DNA of 64,000 nt from Streptomyces griseus subsp. griseus (GTDB lineage Bacteria; Actinomycetota; Actinomycetes; Streptomycetales; Streptomycetaceae). The position numbers were made by a program, and so were the translations under genes. A model generated the notes under the pieces. It saw only the letters and a program-made list of their open reading frames with translations, was not told the origin of the DNA and ran no database searches. This document shows positions 42,197 through 50,156 of the stretch, one piece after another; the stretch's first letter is position 1, and each line of letters opens with the position of its first letter. The stretch spans positions 62,001 through 126,000 of the forward strand of contig NZ_JOJE01000003.1 of the NCBI RefSeq assembly GCF_000720255.1, read 5' to 3'.

Positions 42197-44428
42197 GTGT
42201 CCCGCACCGCTCTCCGTATCTGTCCGCTGTGCGAGGCCACCTGCGGGCTGACGCTCACCGTCGAGGGCACCAAGGTCACCGGCGCCCGCGGCGACCGGGA
42301 CGACGTGTTCAGCAAGGGCTTCATCTGCCCCAAGGGGGCCTCCTTCGGCGCTGTCGACGGTGACCCCGACCGGCTGCGCGCGCCGCTCGTGCGCAAGGAC
42401 GGCGAGCTGCGGGAGGCGAGCTGGCAGGAGGCGTTCGACGCGGTCGCGGCCGGCCTGCGGCCCGTGGTCGAGCGGTACGGGCCGCACTCCGTCGGCGTCG
42501 TCCTGGGCAACCCCAACGTGCACACCGTGGCCGGCGGCCTCTACCCGGCGGTCCTCGTCGCCGGCCTCGGCACCCGCAGCCTGTTCACCGCCTCCACGGT
42601 CGACCAGATGCCCAAGCACGTTTCCAGCGGGCTGCTGTTCGGCGACGCCAACGCCATCCCGGTGCCGGACCTGGACCACACCGACCACCTCCTCCTCATC
42701 GGCGCCAACCCCCTGGAGTCCAACGGGAGTCTGTGCACCGCGCCCGACTTCCCCGGCAAGCTCAAGGCGCTCAAGGCCCGCGGCGGCACCCTCACCGTCA
42801 TCGACCCGCGCCGCACCCGGACGGCCCGGCTCGCCGACCGGCACGTCTCGATCCGGCCCGGCACCGACGCGCTGCTGCTCGCGGCGATGACGTCCGTCCT
42901 GTTCGAGGAGGGCCTGGTCGACCTCGGCGACCTCGGCCCGCACGTCGAGGGCGTCGAGGAGGTACGCGCCGCGCTGCGGGACTTCACCCCGGATGCCGTC
43001 GCCGAGGCCTGTGACGTCGAGGCCCCGGTGATCCGCGCCCTGGCCCGCGAACTGGCCGCCGCCCCCACCGCGGCCGTATACGGCCGCATCGGCAGCTGCA
43101 CCGTCCCGCACGGCACCCTCGCCAGCTGGCTCGTCGACGTCCTCAACATCCTCACCGGCAACCTCGACCGGCCCGGCGGTGCCCTCTTCCCGCTGGCCGC
43201 GACGGACAAGACGCCCCGCCCGGCGGGGCCCGGCCGTGGTTTCGCGCTCGCGCGCTGGCACTCCAGGGTGAGCGAACATCCCGAGGCGAAGGGTGAGTTG
43301 CCGCTGTCCGCGCTCGCCGAGGAGATCGACACCGCCACCGAGGAGGGCGAGCCGATCCGGGCGCTGATCGCGGTCGCCGCCAACCCCGTGCTGTCCGCCC
43401 CCGACGGCGACCGCCTCGACAAGGCGCTGGACTCCCTGGACTTCATGGTCAGCCTCGACCCCTACCTCAACGAGACCTCGCGCCACGCGGACGTCGTCCT
43501 GCCGCCGCCCCCGCCCTCGCAGAGCCCGCACCACGACTTCGCCTTCAACACCCTCGCCGTACGCAACCAGGTCCGCTACACCCGCCCCGCGGTCCCGCTG
43601 GAGCCGGGCAGGATGGCCGAGAGCGAGATCTTCGCCCGGCTCGTCCTCGCGGCGACCGGCATGCACGGCGCCGACCCGTCCGCCGTCGACACCCTGGTCC
43701 TCGACCAGACCCTCGGCAAGGCGGTCAAGGAACCCCACTCGCCCGTGCACGGCCGCGACCCCCGTGAGCTGGCGACCCTGCTCACCGGCGACAACGGCCC
43801 CGAGCGGCGGCTCGACATGATGCTGCGCCTCGGCCCCTACGGCGACGGGTTCGGCGTACGACCGGACGGGCTGAGCCTGCGGAAGCTGCTCGCGCACCCG
43901 CACGGCATCGACCTGGGACCGCTGCGGCCCCGACTGCCGCAGCCGCTCAAGACCCGCAGCGGCAGGGTGGAACTGCTGCCGCGGCCGATCGCGGACGATC
44001 TCCCGCGACTGCGTGAGGCGTTGGCGCAGCGACCGGACGGGCTCGTGCTCGTCGGCCGCCGGCATCTGCGGTCCAACAACAGCTGGATGCACAACGTCCC
44101 CGCCCTCACCGGCGGCAGCAACCGCTGCACCGTGCACATCCATCCCGAGGACGCCGAACGGCTCGGTGTGCGGGACGGGGCGCCGGTGCGGGTGAAGGGA
44201 GCCGGGGGAGAGGTGACCGCCCCCGCCGAGGTCACCGACGGCGTGCGCAGGGGCGTGGTCAGCCTGCCGCACGGCTGGGGTCACGACCGGCCCGGCACCC
44301 GGATGAGCCATGCGGCCACCGACCCCGGCGTCAACGTCAACCAGCTCCTCGACGGCAGCCTGCTCGATCCGCTGTCGGGCAACGCGGTGCTCAACGGCGT
44401 ACCCGTCGAACTGGCCCCGGTGACGTGA
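42197..44428 (+). CDS. molybdopterin-dependent oxidoreductase (DMSO-reductase family)
   Basis: 743 residues from GTG 42197 with GGGAGGA at 42187-42193. An N-terminal [4Fe-4S] site is formed by Cys9, Cys12, Cys16 and Cys44 (ICPLCEATC ... FICPKG). Molybdopterin-binding and molydop-binding domains follow (GNPNVHTVAGGLYPAVLV, LLIGANPLESNGSL, TVIDPRRTRTARLADRH; then RRHLRSNNSWMHNVPALTGGSNRCTVHIHPEDAERLG). No Tat signal is present, so it is cytoplasmic. It resembles stand-alone actinobacterial NarB/FdhF-like enzymes. The substrate is unknown and no electron-transfer subunit is adjacent. Confidence 0.92.
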   Translation: MSRTALRICPLCEATCGLTLTVEGTKVTGARGDRDDVFSKGFICPKGASFGAVDGDPDRLRAPLVRKDGELREASWQEAFDAVAAGLRPVVERYGPHSVGVVLGNPNVHTVAGGLYPAVLVAGLGTRSLFTASTVDQMPKHVSSGLLFGDANAIPVPDLDHTDHLLLIGANPLESNGSLCTAPDFPGKLKALKARGGTLTVIDPRRTRTARLADRHVSIRPGTDALLLAAMTSVLFEEGLVDLGDLGPHVEGVEEVRAALRDFTPDAVAEACDVEAPVIRALARELAAAPTAAVYGRIGSCTVPHGTLASWLVDVLNILTGNLDRPGGALFPLAATDKTPRPAGPGRGFALARWHSRVSEHPEAKGELPLSALAEEIDTATEEGEPIRALIAVAANPVLSAPDGDRLDKALDSLDFMVSLDPYLNETSRHADVVLPPPPPSQSPHHDFAFNTLAVRNQVRYTRPAVPLEPGRMAESEIFARLVLAATGMHGADPSAVDTLVLDQTLGKAVKEPHSPVHGRDPRELATLLTGDNGPERRLDMMLRLGPYGDGFGVRPDGLSLRKLLAHPHGIDLGPLRPRLPQPLKTRSGRVELLPRPIADDLPRLREALAQRPDGLVLVGRRHLRSNNSWMHNVPALTGGSNRCTVHIHPEDAERLGVRDGAPVRVKGAGGEVTAPAEVTDGVRRGVVSLPHGWGHDRPGTRMSHAATDPGVNVNQLLDGSLLDPLSGNAVLNGVPVELAPVT

Positions 44429-44542
44429 AAAAGATGGCCCCGATGGCCGAAATGGTCATGCCTCTGACCGGCGCAAAGCTGTGACCAGCAGTTTTGCGCT
44501 TATTGCTCGCAGGTCAACGTCTTGTTAACGCCAAACGAACGG

Positions 44543-44598
44543 ACCTAACGTCGTCGCCACCGCCGGCCCTGGTGGGAGTTCAAGGGCGAACGTTAGGT
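44543..44598 (+). promoter_or_regulatory. inverted repeat covering the citMHS leader
   Basis: ACCTAACGT (44543-44551) and ACGTTAGGT (44590-44598) are exact reverse complements 38 nt apart. The second arm contains the only possible ribosome site (TTAGGT) of the transporter gene starting at 44607, so pairing in the mRNA would hide it. Alternatively it is a two-site operator. Confidence 0.45.
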
Positions 44599-44606
44599 AT
44601 CCACTC

Positions 44607-46055
44607 ATGTTGACCATCCTCGGCTTCGCCATGATCGCGACCTTCCTGGTCCTGATCATGATGAAGAAGATGTCGCCGATCGCGGCGCTCGTGCTGATCC
44701 CCGCGCTCTTCTGCGTGTTCGTCGGCAAGGGCGCCAAGCTCGGTGACTACGTCATCGACGGCGTCACCAGCCTCGCCCCCACCGCGGCGATGCTCATGTT
44801 CGCGATCGTCTACTTCGGTGTGATGATCGACGTCGGCCTCTTCGATCCGATCGTCCGGGCCATCCTCAAGTTCTGCAAGGCCGACCCGATGCGCATCGTC
44901 GTCGGCACGGCCCTGCTCGCGGCGATCGTCTCGCTCGACGGCGACGGCTCGACCACCTTCATGATCACGGTCTCGGCGATGTACCCGCTGTACAAGCGCC
45001 TGAAGATGAGCCTGGTCGTGATGACCGGTGTCGCCGCCATGGCCAACGGCGTGATGAACACCCTGCCGTGGGGCGGCCCGACCGCCCGCGCCGCCACCGC
45101 GCTGAAGCTCGACGCCAGCGACATCTTCGTCCCGATGATCCCGGCGCTCGCCGTCGGCCTGGCGTTCGTGATCGCCCTGTCGTACGTCCTCGGCCGCCGA
45201 GAGCGCAAGCGGCTCGGCGTGCTGACGCTGGACGAGGCGCTCGTCGAGGGCCACGTCGCCGAGGTCAAGGAGAAGGTCGAGGAGAAGGAGACCGAGACGG
45301 TGCTCGTGGGCGCCGGCGGCGCCGGATCCGGTTCCGACCAGCGCGCCGCCCGCACCGGTGGTTCCGGCGCCGGCACCGACGCCGCCCTCGGCGACGACGA
45401 GTCCGACGACGACATGCGGGGCCTGGACCAGAACCGCGCCACGCTGCGGCCCAAGCTTTACTGGTTCAACGCGCTGCTCACGGTGGTCCTGCTCACCGCG
45501 ATGATCATGGAATACCTGCCGATCCCGGTGCTCTTCCTGCTCGGTGCCGCGCTCGCGCTGACCGTCAACTTCCCGCGCATCCCGGACCAGAAGGCCCGTC
45601 TCGCCGCCCACGCCGACAACGTCCTGAACGTCTCCGGCATGGTCTTCGCCGCCGCGGTCTTCACCGGCGTCCTCCAGGGCACCGGCATGGTCGACCACAT
45701 GGCCAAGTGGCTGGTCGACGTCATCCCCAACTCCATGGGCCCGCACATGGCGTTCGTGACCGGCCTGCTGAGCCTGCCGCTCACCTACTTCATGTCCAAC
45801 GACGGCTTCTACTTCGGCATCCTGCCGGTCCTCGCCGAGGCCGGTCAGGCGCACGGCGTTTCTTCGCTGGAGATCGCCCGCGCCTCGCTGGTCGGCCAGC
45901 CGCTGCACATGTCCAGCCCGCTCGTCCCGGCCGTGTACGTCCTGGTCGGCATGGCCAAGGTCGAGTTCGGTGACCACACCAAGTTCGTCGTCAAGTGGGC
46001 GGCGCTCACCTGCCTGGTGATCCTCGCCGCGGGCATGCTCTTCGGGATCATCTGA
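44607..46055 (+). CDS. CitMHS-family citrate/divalent-metal:H+ symporter
   Basis: 482 residues with about 11-12 helices. Family landmarks are MKKMSPIAALVLIPALFCVFVG, MLMFAIVYFGVMIDVGLFDPIVRAILKF, LDGDGSTTFMITVSAMYPLYKRL, GVMNTLPWGGPTARAATAL and the C-terminal YFMSNDGFYFGILPVLAEAGQAHGV ... QPLHMSSPLVPAVYVLVG. These carriers take up citrate complexed with Mg or Ca and protons. A charged cytoplasmic loop of about 60 residues in the middle (EKVEEKETETVLV) is longer than usual. A two-component sensor, common for this family, is not adjacent. Confidence 0.94.
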   Translation: MLTILGFAMIATFLVLIMMKKMSPIAALVLIPALFCVFVGKGAKLGDYVIDGVTSLAPTAAMLMFAIVYFGVMIDVGLFDPIVRAILKFCKADPMRIVVGTALLAAIVSLDGDGSTTFMITVSAMYPLYKRLKMSLVVMTGVAAMANGVMNTLPWGGPTARAATALKLDASDIFVPMIPALAVGLAFVIALSYVLGRRERKRLGVLTLDEALVEGHVAEVKEKVEEKETETVLVGAGGAGSGSDQRAARTGGSGAGTDAALGDDESDDDMRGLDQNRATLRPKLYWFNALLTVVLLTAMIMEYLPIPVLFLLGAALALTVNFPRIPDQKARLAAHADNVLNVSGMVFAAAVFTGVLQGTGMVDHMAKWLVDVIPNSMGPHMAFVTGLLSLPLTYFMSNDGFYFGILPVLAEAGQAHGVSSLEIARASLVGQPLHMSSPLVPAVYVLVGMAKVEFGDHTKFVVKWAALTCLVILAAGMLFGII

Positions 46056-46089
46056 ACCCGAACCTGACAACTCAGTGGAGGACAACATC

Positions 46090-47337
46090 GTGAGGCCCGG
46101 TGGGAACCGCGGCTGGCTGCTCCGCCTCGTCATCGCCTTCGGCTTCGCGCAGGGGGCGGTGTCGATGGCCCGGCCCGCCGTCTCCTACCGGGCCCTCGCG
46201 CTGGGCGCGGACGAGCGGGCGATCGGTGTCATCGCGGGCGTGTACGCGCTGCTGCCCCTCTTCGCTGCCGTCCCGCTGGGCCGCCGCACCGACCACGGCC
46301 GCTGCGCGCCCCTGCTGCCCATCGGGGTCGTGCTGATATCCGGCGGCTGCGCGCTCAGCGGCCTGGCGGGGTCCCTGTGGGCGATGGCCCTGTGGAGCGG
46401 AGTGATGGGCCTCGGCCACCTCTGCTTCGTGATCGGCGCCCAGTCGCTGGTCGCCCGCCAGTCCGCCCCGCACGAACAGGACCGCAACTTCGGCCACTTC
46501 ACCATCGGCGCCTCCCTGGGCCAGCTGGTCGGACCGATCGCGGCCGGCGCCCTGATCGGCGGCCCCGACATGGCGGGCACCAGCGAACTGGCCCTCGTCG
46601 TCGCGGGAGCGGGCGCGGCGGTCGCGTTCACGTCGTTGTGGCGCATAGAGAGCCGTACGGCGTCCATGTCCCGTACGGAGCGCGGCGCCCCGGTCCCCGT
46701 GCGGCGGATCCTGCGGGCCCGGGGTGTGCCGGCGGGCATCTTCATCAGCCTCGCCGTACTGTCCGCGACCGACATCCTCACCGCCTACCTGCCGGTGGTC
46801 GGCGAACACCGCGGCATCGCGCCGTCCGTGATCGGCCTTCTGCTCAGCCTGCGGGCCGCGGCCACCATCGCCTGCCGGCTGGTGCTCACGCCACTGCTGC
46901 GGCTGCTGGGGCGGGCGTGGCTGCTGACGGTGACGTGTCTGCTGGCGGCGCTGCTGTGCGCGGGCGTCGCGGTGCCGGTGCCGGTGTGGGCGCTCGGTGT
47001 GATCCTCGCGATGCTCGGCTTCTGTCTCGGGGTCGGCCAGCCGCTGTCCATGACGACGGTGGTCCAGGCGGCTCCCGACGGGGCCCGTTCGACGGCGCTC
47101 GCGCTGCGGCTGACCGGCAACCGCCTCGGGCAGGTCGCCGCGCCGGCCGCGGCGGGGCTGATCGCCGGGGTCGCGGGGGTGGCGGCTCCGTTCGTGATGC
47201 TCGGTGCGCTGTTGCTGCTGTCGTCCGGGATCGCGCTGCGGTCACCGGGGGAGCCCGCGGACGCCGGCGATGGCTCTCGGGAGACGGGGGGTGAGCGGCG
47301 GTCCCGGCCGCCGTTGCGCCGGAAGAGCGATATCTGA
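46090..47337 (+). CDS. MFS transporter
   Basis: 415 residues from GTG 46090, with GGAGGA at 46077-46082; GTG 46075 is rejected because it overlaps that site. Twelve helices are predicted. MFS loop 2-3 reads PLGRRTDHGRCAPLLPIG, and motif C-like GHLCFVIGAQSLVARQSAPHEQDRNFGHFTIGASLGQLVGPI follows. It lies 34 bp after citMHS on the same strand. The substrate is unknown; a drug or metabolite exporter is most likely. Confidence 0.9.
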   Translation: MRPGGNRGWLLRLVIAFGFAQGAVSMARPAVSYRALALGADERAIGVIAGVYALLPLFAAVPLGRRTDHGRCAPLLPIGVVLISGGCALSGLAGSLWAMALWSGVMGLGHLCFVIGAQSLVARQSAPHEQDRNFGHFTIGASLGQLVGPIAAGALIGGPDMAGTSELALVVAGAGAAVAFTSLWRIESRTASMSRTERGAPVPVRRILRARGVPAGIFISLAVLSATDILTAYLPVVGEHRGIAPSVIGLLLSLRAAATIACRLVLTPLLRLLGRAWLLTVTCLLAALLCAGVAVPVPVWALGVILAMLGFCLGVGQPLSMTTVVQAAPDGARSTALALRLTGNRLGQVAAPAAAGLIAGVAGVAAPFVMLGALLLLSSGIALRSPGEPADAGDGSRETGGERRSRPPLRRKSDI

Positions 47338-47341
47338 CGGG

Positions 47342-47363
47342 GTGTGGGGCGCTCCTCCCACAC
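47342..47363 (+). terminator. short hairpin after the MFS gene
   Basis: GTGTGGG (47342-47348) with CCCACAC (47357-47363), an 8-nt loop, immediately after the MFS stop. Confidence 0.5.
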
Positions 47364-47386
47364 TCCGCGCGCGGAATGTGACATCG

Positions 47387-47425
47387 AATCAGGTGCAGTC
47401 TGATTTGTATGAAAATCACCTGATT
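47387..47425. promoter_or_regulatory. inverted repeat before the sortase-substrate gene
   Basis: AATCAGGTG (47387-47395) and CACCTGATT (47417-47425) are perfect reverse complements, 21 bp apart. The enclosed and flanking DNA is unusually AT-rich for this genome (TGATTTGTATGAAAATC). The right arm ends just before GGAGGG (47427-47432), the ribosome site of the next gene. Confidence 0.55.
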
Positions 47426-47438
47426 TGGAGGGTCTCGT

Positions 47439-48008
47439 ATGCCGACCTCGTCCCGTCCGCGCAGAGCCGCCGCACTCACGGCACTCACCGTCGGCGGAGC
47501 CCTGCTCCTCGGAACCCCGGCCGCGGTGGCCGCCCCCGGGGACAACGGAGACATCAGGATCCACATGGCGGGCACCGCCGCGGAGGCCCGGGCCACCCAG
47601 CCCAAGGCTTGCCGGCTCTACCTCGACGCGTTCAACTTCGACGTCGCCCAGGGCGTCAACTGGACCATCCAGCCACGGTCCGCACAGGCGGGCGCCGGGG
47701 CCACGCTCACGGGCGTCATCACGCTCGCCAACGGCGAAGGGGTCACCGAGAACATGATCCTGCCCGCCGGGCAGTACACGCTCGAGTGGACGGTCGTCGG
47801 CGGCACGGGCGCGCCCAGGGAGAAGGCGTTCACGTCCGAGTGCCCGGACTTGATCGGCGTGCCCAACGGCGGTCCTCCCGCGGGCGGCGGCGGCCTCGCC
47901 CGTGCCGAGGCGTTCACGCCGGTCACCGGCGCGGCCGCGGTGGGTGTGGCCGCGGTCGGCGGAGCGGTCTGGTTCCGGCTCCGGCGCCGTCCGCATGGCG
48001 CCGCGTAG
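47439..48008 (+). CDS. secreted protein with TPVTG-like sorting signal, likely sortase F substrate
   Basis: 189 residues. The ATG is preceded by GGAGGG (6-nt spacing). The signal peptide ends AAVAAPGD. The mature part (about 115 residues, CRLYLDAFNFDVAQGVNWTIQ ... PAGQYTLEWTVVGG) is a compact beta-rich domain with two cysteines (KACRLY and SECPDL). After a Gly/Pro stretch the C-terminus reads FTPVTGAAAVGVAAVGGAVWF with tail RLRRRPHG. This is a sortase-type signal with PVTG in place of LPXTG, followed by a helix and Arg-rich tail. The sortase gene starts 14 bp inside this one, so the pair is co-translated. Confidence 0.82.
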   Translation: MPTSSRPRRAAALTALTVGGALLLGTPAAVAAPGDNGDIRIHMAGTAAEARATQPKACRLYLDAFNFDVAQGVNWTIQPRSAQAGAGATLTGVITLANGEGVTENMILPAGQYTLEWTVVGGTGAPREKAFTSECPDLIGVPNGGPPAGGGGLARAEAFTPVTGAAAVGVAAVGGAVWFRLRRRPHGAA

Positions 48009-49980
48009 GCGAACCCGCAGGCCCTGGTACCGGACGCGCGCCTACCGCCTCACGAGAACGGCCGTCCTGGCCGCCTCCCTGACGGCAGGCGGCGTCTGGT
48101 GCGCCGACACCGACGAGCCCCCCGCCCCGGCCACCGCAGGCGCTCGCCTCGACGCACGGGGGGCGGTGTCGGAGCGGGTGGCGGACGGGACCGGGGAACA
48201 AGAGCAGACCGCGCGGGCCGGGGCCGCCACGGGGAGGACGGGGAACGCGGAGCCGGGATGCCCCGGCGGGCGGGGCGAGGCCCGAGGCGTACGGGCGGGC
48301 GGAGCCCGCGCCTCGGTCGTGGCGGGCGGAGCTGACGCCTCCGTCGTGGCGGGCAAGGCTGGGCCTGGCGTCCGCGTGGGTGAGGGCGGGGGTGGGCCTA
48401 GTGGGCCTGGCGTCCGGGCGGGTGAGGGCGGGGCTGGACCCGGTGGGCCTGGTGCCCGCGCCGTAGCAGGCGGGGCCGGCGCCTCCCCTGTGACGGCCGG
48501 GGCCCGCTCTCGTGGGCCTGGCGCCCCCGCTGTCCAGAGCGGCAGCGCGGTGCCAGGGCGGACGGGAGACGCGGTGCCAGGGCGGTCGGCAACCGCGGTG
48601 TCGGCGCGGTCGGGAGACGCGGGGTCGGGGCGGTCGGCAACCGCGGTGTCGGCGCGGTCGGGAGACGCGGGGTCGGGGCGGCCCGGGACCTGCTCCGGCG
48701 CGGTCCGGCCGCAGCAGCCGGGCGGTGTGCGGCCGGGTGCGGGCGCCGCGCGTCCTGACCGGCCCGGGGCCCGTGCCGACGTGCACGGAGGTCAGCCACC
48801 GAGACCCGGAGTCGGTGCGGGCCGGACCGGCGCTGACGCACAGCGGCAGGAGCCCGGTGTGGCGCCGGGCGTGGCTCGGCAGGAGCGGCCCGGAGTCGGT
48901 GCGGGCGAGACCGGGCCTGACACCCGCCCGTCGGGGCCTGGCACCCGCCCGTCGGGGCCTGGCACCCGCCCGTCGGGGTCTGGCACCCGCCCGTCGGGGT
49001 CTGGCACCCGCCCGTCGGGGTCTGGCACCCGCCCGTCGGGGCCTGGCACCCGCCCACTGGGGCCCGACCCACGCCCGCCGGGGCCTGGCACCCGCCCACT
49101 GGGGCCCGACCCCCGCCCCCCGGGACTTGGCACCCGCCCGCCAGGCCCCGACTCCCGCCCGCCGGGGCCCGGTACGGGCCCCGGGGCCGTACCCGGTACG
49201 GGCCCCGGGGCCGCGAGGTCCGGTGCCGGTGCCGGCGGCGCGCAGGCCCCCGATGCTCCCCCCGGCCCCGGCGGTGCACCCCCCCGGCAGCAGGGCCCAG
49301 GAGCCGGCGCGGCTCGGCCGCAGCAGGCGGGCGGCGGCGTCGGCGTTGACAAGGGGCACCAGCAGCCAGGTGCGCACCTCGGCAAGGCGCAGCCTCGGCG
49401 GCCCGCTCCCGGGCCAGGGAACGGCGCGCAGCGGCCCCGACCCACGCCCCCGGCCACCCACCGCCGTCCGCCCGCGAATCCCGACCCCCGCACCCTGCCG
49501 CGGTCCCGGGCGACCATGCTCACCATTCCCTATCTGAGCCTCAAAGCACCCGTCATGGACCTCCGGCTGGACCGGCAGCGTCGGCTGCCCGCGCCGCCCG
49601 ACGACAAGGCGGACCGCGTGGGGTGGAACGCGGACGGGCCGGCGCCGGGGGAGCGGGGGACGGCGGTGGCGGTCGGGCACCTGGACACGAATTCCGGGCC
49701 CGCCGTCTTCGCGGGGCTCACCGAGCTCAAGCGGGGCGTCCTCGTGGAGGTGCGGAGGGCCGACGGCCGGACCGCCGTCTACACCGTCGACGCGATCAAG
49801 AAGTTCGAGAAGGCGCACTTCCCCAACAAGGAGGTCTACGGCGCCCGCGGCCGCCCCGAGCTGCGGCTCATCACCTGCGGCGGCGACTACAACCGCAGAA
49901 CCGGCTACTCCGGGAACCTCGTCGTCTTCGCTCACCTGAAGGAGATCCGCGAACCGGACAAACACTCCCGCGCCCGCTGA
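47995..49980 (+). CDS. class F sortase with giant repetitive linker
   Basis: 661 residues from ATG 47995, inside the end of the substrate gene. The N-terminus is very basic (APRRRTRRPWYRTRAYRL) and leads into one signal-anchor helix (about 22-38). Residues about 40-505 are low-complexity Gly/Pro/Ala/Arg with tandem repeats. The sortase domain (about 505-661) is complete: TMLTIPYLSLKAPVMDL, GHLDT with His562, RLITCGGDY with Cys628, and NRRTGYSGNLVVFA with Arg634 as the likely third residue. Class F sortases normally have only 200-250 residues, so the linker more than doubles the protein. It should cut the neighbour's TPVTG-like signal and attach it to the wall or to another acceptor. Confidence 0.85.
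   Translation: MAPRRRTRRPWYRTRAYRLTRTAVLAASLTAGGVWCADTDEPPAPATAGARLDARGAVSERVADGTGEQEQTARAGAATGRTGNAEPGCPGGRGEARGVRAGGARASVVAGGADASVVAGKAGPGVRVGEGGGGPSGPGVRAGEGGAGPGGPGARAVAGGAGASPVTAGARSRGPGAPAVQSGSAVPGRTGDAVPGRSATAVSARSGDAGSGRSATAVSARSGDAGSGRPGTCSGAVRPQQPGGVRPGAGAARPDRPGARADVHGGQPPRPGVGAGRTGADAQRQEPGVAPGVARQERPGVGAGETGPDTRPSGPGTRPSGPGTRPSGSGTRPSGSGTRPSGSGTRPSGPGTRPLGPDPRPPGPGTRPLGPDPRPPGLGTRPPGPDSRPPGPGTGPGAVPGTGPGAARSGAGAGGAQAPDAPPGPGGAPPRQQGPGAGAARPQQAGGGVGVDKGHQQPGAHLGKAQPRRPAPGPGNGAQRPRPTPPATHRRPPANPDPRTLPRSRATMLTIPYLSLKAPVMDLRLDRQRRLPAPPDDKADRVGWNADGPAPGERGTAVAVGHLDTNSGPAVFAGLTELKRGVLVEVRRADGRTAVYTVDAIKKFEKAHFPNKEVYGARGRPELRLITCGGDYNRRTGYSGNLVVFAHLKEIREPDKHSRAR
48586..48681 (+). repeat. 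two 48-bp tandem copies in the sortase linker
   Basis: The 48-bp unit starting TCGGCAACCGCGGTGTCGG occurs at 48586-48633 and 48634-48681, encoding SATAVSARSGDAGSGR twice. Partial copies precede it from 48555. Confidence 0.92.
48919..49170 (+). repeat. 21-bp minisatellite (about 12 units) encoding GTRPSGP heptads
   Basis: About six near-perfect copies of the unit ACCCGCCCGTCGGGGCCTGGC are followed by about six diverged ones (TRPLGPD, PRPPGPG). All keep a 21-bp step and so preserve the frame. The encoded Pro/Gly/Arg heptads form an extended, positively charged linker. Confidence 0.95.
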
Positions 49981-50079
49981 ATCCGACCGTCCCCTTTCTC
50001 ACCAGGTGGACCGGAGCGCCCTATCCTGCCCGATCTCTTCCCCCGGCCGCACACCGTCCGTTAACTTCCGTGACCCCAT

Positions 50080-50106
50080 GAGTCCCGTACGACCCGCACG
50101 GGACTT
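50080..50106. terminator. hairpin between sortase and ABC ATPase genes
   Basis: AGTCCCGT (50081-50088) with ACGGGACT (50098-50105), a 9-nt loop, extendable by a G-T pair, about 100 nt after the sortase stop. Confidence 0.55.
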
Positions 50107-50156
50107 CCGAACCGCGGAGCATCAAAGCGCCGAGTGAGCCCCCGGGGGCACCTGCC

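Noticed and set aside
41432..44311. 959-codon minus-strand open frame across the TetR and molybdoenzyme genes
   Set aside because: No recognisable domain, and it crosses two well-supported plus-strand genes.
48919..49170. 21-bp repeats considered as a CRISPR array or origin iterons
   Set aside because: Units are contiguous without spacers and keep the sortase frame; no replication genes are nearby.
47923..49965. 680-residue open frame antisense to the sortase gene
   Set aside because: It mirrors the GC-rich repeats, has no family motifs and no ribosome site. The plus-strand product has a complete sortase domain.
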